A stretch of DNA of 64,000 nucleotides from Rutidosis leptorrhynchoides (taxonomy: Eukaryota; Streptophyta; Magnoliopsida; Asterales; Asteraceae): NCBI RefSeq assembly GCF_046630445.1, contig NC_092334.1, positions 190,842,501 through 190,906,500 on the forward strand, in the 5' to 3' direction. A program made the position numbers and the translations under genes. Shown one piece after another: positions 59,270 to 64,000 of this stretch. The notes under the pieces are model-generated. The model was not told the DNA's origin and did not search any database. It worked only from the letters and a program-made list of their open reading frames with translations. Every line of letters starts with the position of its first letter. Within the stretch, counting starts at the first letter, position 1.

Positions 59270-61193
59270 TGATGTGTGCGAGGTGTAGTACGAAATAGAT
59301 TATATTTTACTACGAAATACTATAAAATACGATACAATTTTACACAAGTTATTTATTTATTTATAGAATGAATATACCTAAACCTTGCTACAACACTTAT
59401 AGGCAGTGTACCTAATCGTAGAGTAGTGTAGTTTTTAGTAAGTCCGATTCGTTCCACAGGGAGCTAGCTGAGTCTAACGCTATATTTATTTTAAACTATA
59501 TTTGTATAAAAATATAAAAGTAATATTATTATTATTATAAAAGGGGTTTTTTACCGTTTAGTGACCGGTTTGTTGATTTTATGTCTTAAGTCACAATTAA
59601 AACCTAATGTAAAATATTAAATATAAATATAACTTAATTTAAAGCGTAAAGTAAATGACGATAAATAAAAGTGCGATAAATAAAAGTGCAATAATTTAAA
59701 GTACGATAAATAAAATGATGATAAATAAAATGACGGTATAAAAGTACGATGAGATATAAATTAAAGGAATTATGCTAATTTAAACTTCCGTAATCATGAT
59801 GTTCGACGTGTTGATTTTAATTTATTACCATGGGTTAATTGTCCTTTGTCCTGGATTATTCGATATGCCCATCTGGTTTTTGTCCATAACAGTCCATCGA
59901 TCATAAATATAAAGTGCGAGTGTCCTCGTCAAATGACCCTTATACCCGAAGTCAAATATTCCAACTAATTGGAGATTTAAACTGTAACAAGGTCCTAATT
60001 CTTTGTTAATGATCACACCAGGATATCGACTGCATGTAACCCAAGGTTTTAATACGTTATTAACAATTACACCAAGTGTCCTTGTATGTAATCCACCCCT
60101 GTTTTAATGAGTCCATTGACTATTAATCCATTCCCGTGTCCAGTTAAATGAACGATTATTAGTATTTATAAATATCCCGCCCATCGTGTCCGATCGAGTG
60201 TATGTGGTTATTTATAATTACCTCAAATTGTAAATCTCTATATTAAATTAACGAACTATCATTCAGTTAAACAAATATAAAGCCCATTAATAGTCCATAG
60301 TCCAATTTCCACAAGTGTCAGTTTTTTGTCCAAACCCCAATTATGGTCCAAAGCCCAATAACACCGTCTTAATATTTAGTCCAACATCACGATTACTTCG
60401 GCTTAAATAAGCATAATAATAATTTAGCTACGAGAAATTAATTTAAAAAGGTTGAACATAACTTACAATGAGTATTAATCGCGTAGTGTTACAAGGAAAG
60501 AATTTCGACTTACAAACCTTAAAACCTTCGCTAAAATAACCTTATTATTATTATTAACTTAAATATTAAAATTAAAATTATAAATATAAATATAGATTGA
60601 GAGATTGAAGTAGAAAAGGTGTAATGAATCGAGCAGAATGCGCGGCCTTTTATAGGCCCACTTTGAACTGTACAGCTCCGCGAGTGTGGTACTTTTGTGC
60701 CTTACAGCTCCACGAGTGCGGAGCTTCTGATTCCAGCTCACCAAATTGAGTTAAAGGTGGGCTGCTGAATATTATGATATATAATATAATAATATATAAT
60801 TTTATATAATAATATATATATTATATTATATTCTTGTGCATAGTTGACTTGTAATTTCAGCTCCGTTGAGTCGCACATTGACAGTTGGTTCATGTCTCAG
60901 TTCTGGATTTTCGAACGCCTTTTCGTACAATTTAATATCTTGTACTTTGCTTTTTGCGGCTTGTACTTTTGTAATTTTGAGACGTTTTTCATCAATAAAT
61001 TGAACCACTTGGATTGTACTTTGTACTTTTTAGCTTTTTGGTCGTTTGCGTCTTCAACTCGTCGAATCTGTCTTTTATCTTCACCTTTTATTATTTAAAT
61101 GAATATTACTTGAAAATAGAACAATTGCAACTAAAAGCTTGTCTTTCTTGAAGGATAATGCTATGAAATATGTGTTCGTTTTTAGCATTATCA
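59270..61193 (-). repeat. Athila-like 3' LTR of a second element (1,924 bp)
   Basis: TGATGTGTGC...TAGCATTATCA on the plus strand; aligns with 56487-58581. On its right side AATATTCCCACACTTGAG is, on the minus strand, a purine-rich tract of the kind that precedes a 3' LTR. So this LTR belongs to a different minus-strand element whose body lies to the right. Confidence 0.8.
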
Positions 61194-61888
61194 AATATTC
61201 CCACACTTGAGCGTTGCTTGTCCTCAAGCAATATAGAACTTGAATATAACATTACTAGAATCACTTATTTATTCGTCACACTTTGTACATCAGTGATTTT
61301 AGTACGGCGGTATGAACAATGGTAGTAACGATGTGGTTTACAGTCCCACGTGACTATAAAAATTTAGATTCTTTTAGGAAATTGGATCTTTATGAAAATA
61401 TTTGATCTTTTGAAACTTCAATCAAGCTTTTACCCTAGATAAGTTTTCCGGAATAACCCTTCACCGGTGTTTGAAAATTGTTTTTGTGGGTTTTGTAGGT
61501 TTCAGATTTGAAAATTTTAGCTCAAAACTTGCGGTTTTGTGTTACCCACTTGCTAACCTTGTATTAGAAAAGCAACACGTCCAGTATACTTGCTCCGTAT
61601 ATTACCTTTCGGTAAACTACCGTCCAGTTGTAAAGGAAAGCGTTGAATAAGGAACTGTTAAGGCAATGTCTAATGACATGCATATGTTCATGGTCCATAA
61701 CGTGTCGGATGCAATTACTATCCTTTATAGGAGCAATAGTAAAGATCACCCTATAGTTTTCCGGTCTGGCACAAGGTCCTGTCTTCGACCATGATATGCA
61801 ACCACCATTCTTACGGTTGACACCCGATTTGGTTAAGGTGACCTAATGAATTCCAGGTGAATTCCTAGGATTTTACGTTCAATGGTAA
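61194..61888 (-). other. Athila-like element internal 3' region
   Basis: Non-coding sequence between the second Athila-like LTR and the copia insertion. It starts with the polypurine-like tract and a TTGCTTGTCCTCAAGCAA palindrome (61213-61230). I see no reading frame. Confidence 0.6.
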
Positions 61889-64000
61889 TGAAGGCATTGA
61901 AAATGGGTTTTCAGAAAAGAAATTGGTTTGTAATTTTGATTAAAATATTTTCTCGTTCAAGCTCGAGTTTAGATATCATTGAATTCCATGAGTTTGTAAT
62001 TCTCAATCTTTAAAAATCAATATCAAAGATTTGATGGAATTTAATAAGTTTCAAAATGACATGTTCATGTAATTTGCACAATCGTAAACCAATTTTAAGA
62101 TAGTTAATACAAGCGGAAGCATTATTAGAACATGTATATTTGTAAAGGCATTTTGTCAAATTCCATATAAATATCAAGTCTTGAATCATGCTTACATATA
62201 AAATGAGTGAAGAAGAAGATTATACCTCCTCACAATGATGAGTATTGAGCTGAATTTGGACAGCAACAAGTAGGGAAAAAGATGATGAAAGCAAGCTCCA
62301 AAACAATGAAGCCTCAAGGAGAAATACCCCAAACTTTTACCCAACACCTAATGCTATGGTTAGGATTTATTGTCACTTGAAAACAAGCTTTCAAACAAGC
62401 TCAAGAACCATCTCCTCTAGCTGAAAATTTCGGCCAGAATCAGCTCACCAAGGCATGAGAGTGTTTTTCTTATTGTAGTTATGTTTGAATGCATGTCTTG
62501 AAAAATACTTGAGTCAAAGCATAGGTATACAAGTCAAGCATGTGTATGTGATATTGTGCCACTTTAAAAGTAGTAAAATGAGCATGGGTGAGACCCCCTT
62601 GGTCTCAACAAAACCGTCCCCCATGGGGAAATGTTACAAAATTATGTAACTTGCATTTTTTAATAAAACTAGTTACATATCATGTCATGCTCTTTTATTA
62701 CTTACATTTTATAAAACAATTATGAAATGTATCACAATATAACTTACTTAAACTTGTAAATATTTGAATGCTTATCATATAAATTATCCTAATAATTTAT
62801 CTCAAGTAATAATATTTTAGAAAACCGATTTTCTAAAATTCAAGTGTCGCGTATTTATTTAACGACCCATTCGTTAAGATTAAATACATATAAGGTGTTG
62901 GTAAGTTTGTTATTGGGTATGACCCGACTTGGATCATAACACGTCAGCCACGTTAATTTAATATGTCTCTCGGGCATACGAAATACCTTCAATCTCCCAC
63001 TTGCACGAGAAACATAAGAAATTAATGCAAGTGATGGATACAGCCTAACACACCGTCCATCACCCCTGATATGTTATGACTTTGTGCCATTCAATAACAT
63101 CATCCCTTTCGAGTTCCCATCTCGAACATGATTAGGTGAATCTTTCATTATATCCTTTCATCCTAGATGTCATGTCAAATCCAAGAGATACAGAGTGACC
63201 ACTCTCTTATAGATTTAACTTTATCAGGCCTTAGACATCTGACTCTCAACGAATAAGAGGGACAAATTCCATCTTGACTACATACGTCCTAGATACACAC
63301 TTTGTATTATACCTGAGCTCTTCCTTATGTACTACCATATTCCAGAATAGCGAAGGAAAGAATCAAGGCATAATACTTGGTGAATATTAGGACCCAATAT
63401 GTATCTCAGGTCAGAGGATACGATGATATTCGCCTTTACTCAAGATTACATGTGATCAACCACAAAGGCTCCATACAGTAAATCTTGAGAGCGGGTCTTC
63501 TGATATTTGTATCCCACAAATATCTATGAACCTTGGTAGCAACCCTGCCCCATATTCAACCTATGAATGTATACCAATCCAAGTTCATAATAGTCTAAAC
63601 CTCACACTTGTTCCCACAAATGTGATCGACTACGGAAATTTAGAATAATTGCTTATTCATGGATGAAATATGCAAAATAGGAACATAACTCAAATAAATT
63701 AACTCCATAGTTATATTAATGAGTTTGAATAATTTCGTTCCGGTACAATACTTAAAACAGATCATGACCAATCACTAGAATATCGAAGCCCTAATGCACA
63801 AACATGTTCCTCATGTTATGGCCCATGTAAGAGCTTCGTGAGTGGATCCGCTATATTATGATCTGTGTGAACTTTGTGAATACATATCTTTCTTTTTTCA
63901 ACTTCATCCCTTATGTAGTTGAAACTCCGCTCAATGTGACGAGTCTTTTGGTGAGCACGAGGTTCCTTGATTTGAGCAATCACACCCTCGTTATCACAAA
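61889..64000 (-). mobile_element. Ty1/copia element, 3' part, runs off the window
   Basis: The 3' LTR spans about 61889-62991 with TGAAGG...CCTTCA ends (1,103 bp). A polypurine tract (minus strand GCAAGTGGGAGAT) follows at 62992-63004, then about 0.8 kb of post-pol sequence. At 63824-64000 the minus strand encodes the end of copia RNase H (DNEGVIAQIKEPRAHQKTRH, HTDHNIADPLTKLLHGP). It appears inserted into the Athila-like element; the other end is beyond the window, so its duplication (left flank GGTAA) and condition cannot be judged. Confidence 0.82.

Overview
The window is nuclear DNA of a flowering plant. It has plant-type introns (GT...AG, T-rich acceptors), a plant LRAT/NC-domain gene, a Mutator-like element carrying a Ulp1-type protease gene, and deep nests of Ty3/gypsy and Ty1/copia retrotransposons with plant primer-binding sites. 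The retroelement style suggests an Asteraceae-like eudicot; that is inference from familiarity, not proof. No bacterial genes, CRISPR arrays or rRNA genes are seen.

Layout. 1-3205: the 3' part of a Tekay-like LTR split by a 475-bp solo LTR, then degraded gene fragments including one glutaredoxin-like (DUF836) exon. 3215-11846: a complete-looking 8.6-kb MULE with about 98-bp terminal inverted repeats and a perfect 9-bp target-site duplication. It holds two convergent genes, a Ulp1-type protease gene (+, eight exons) and a MULE transposase gene (-, two exons). Its introns and the gap between the genes are filled with about 35 copies of a three-armed inverted repeat built on CGCAAG/CTTGCG. 12106-15775: a host LRAT/NC-domain gene with a 3-kb intron, followed by a 215-bp unit repeated about 2.7 times that carries the poly(A) signal. 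16363-22963: an old retroelement remnant and a long Tekay-like LTR split by a second, 2-kb solo LTR.

22964-58581 is one old minus-strand Athila-like Ty3/gypsy relic, opened up by two younger plus-strand Tekay chromoviruses, A (25631-38731) and B (39039-52134). Each is 13.1 kb, has its own perfect 5-bp target-site duplication and nearly identical 3.25-kb LTRs. They landed about 300 bp apart in the same relic. A looks whole; B is broken in a few places. Both carry two extra reading frames between the primer-binding site and gag: an acidic protein and a 227-residue F-box protein of the plant At2g35280-like type. The F-box protein is identical in A and B although the DNA differs at about four silent positions.

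58582-64000: an inverted Tekay LTR fragment, the 3' LTR and adjoining internal part of a second Athila-like element, and a Ty1/copia element (3' LTR plus RNase H end) that inserted into it and runs off the window.

How it fits together: the only ordinary host gene seen whole is the LRAT-domain gene, with a MULE 250 bp upstream of its start codon. The two most interesting systems are the MULE, with its protease gene and intron-confined structured repeat, and the F-box-carrying chromovirus family.
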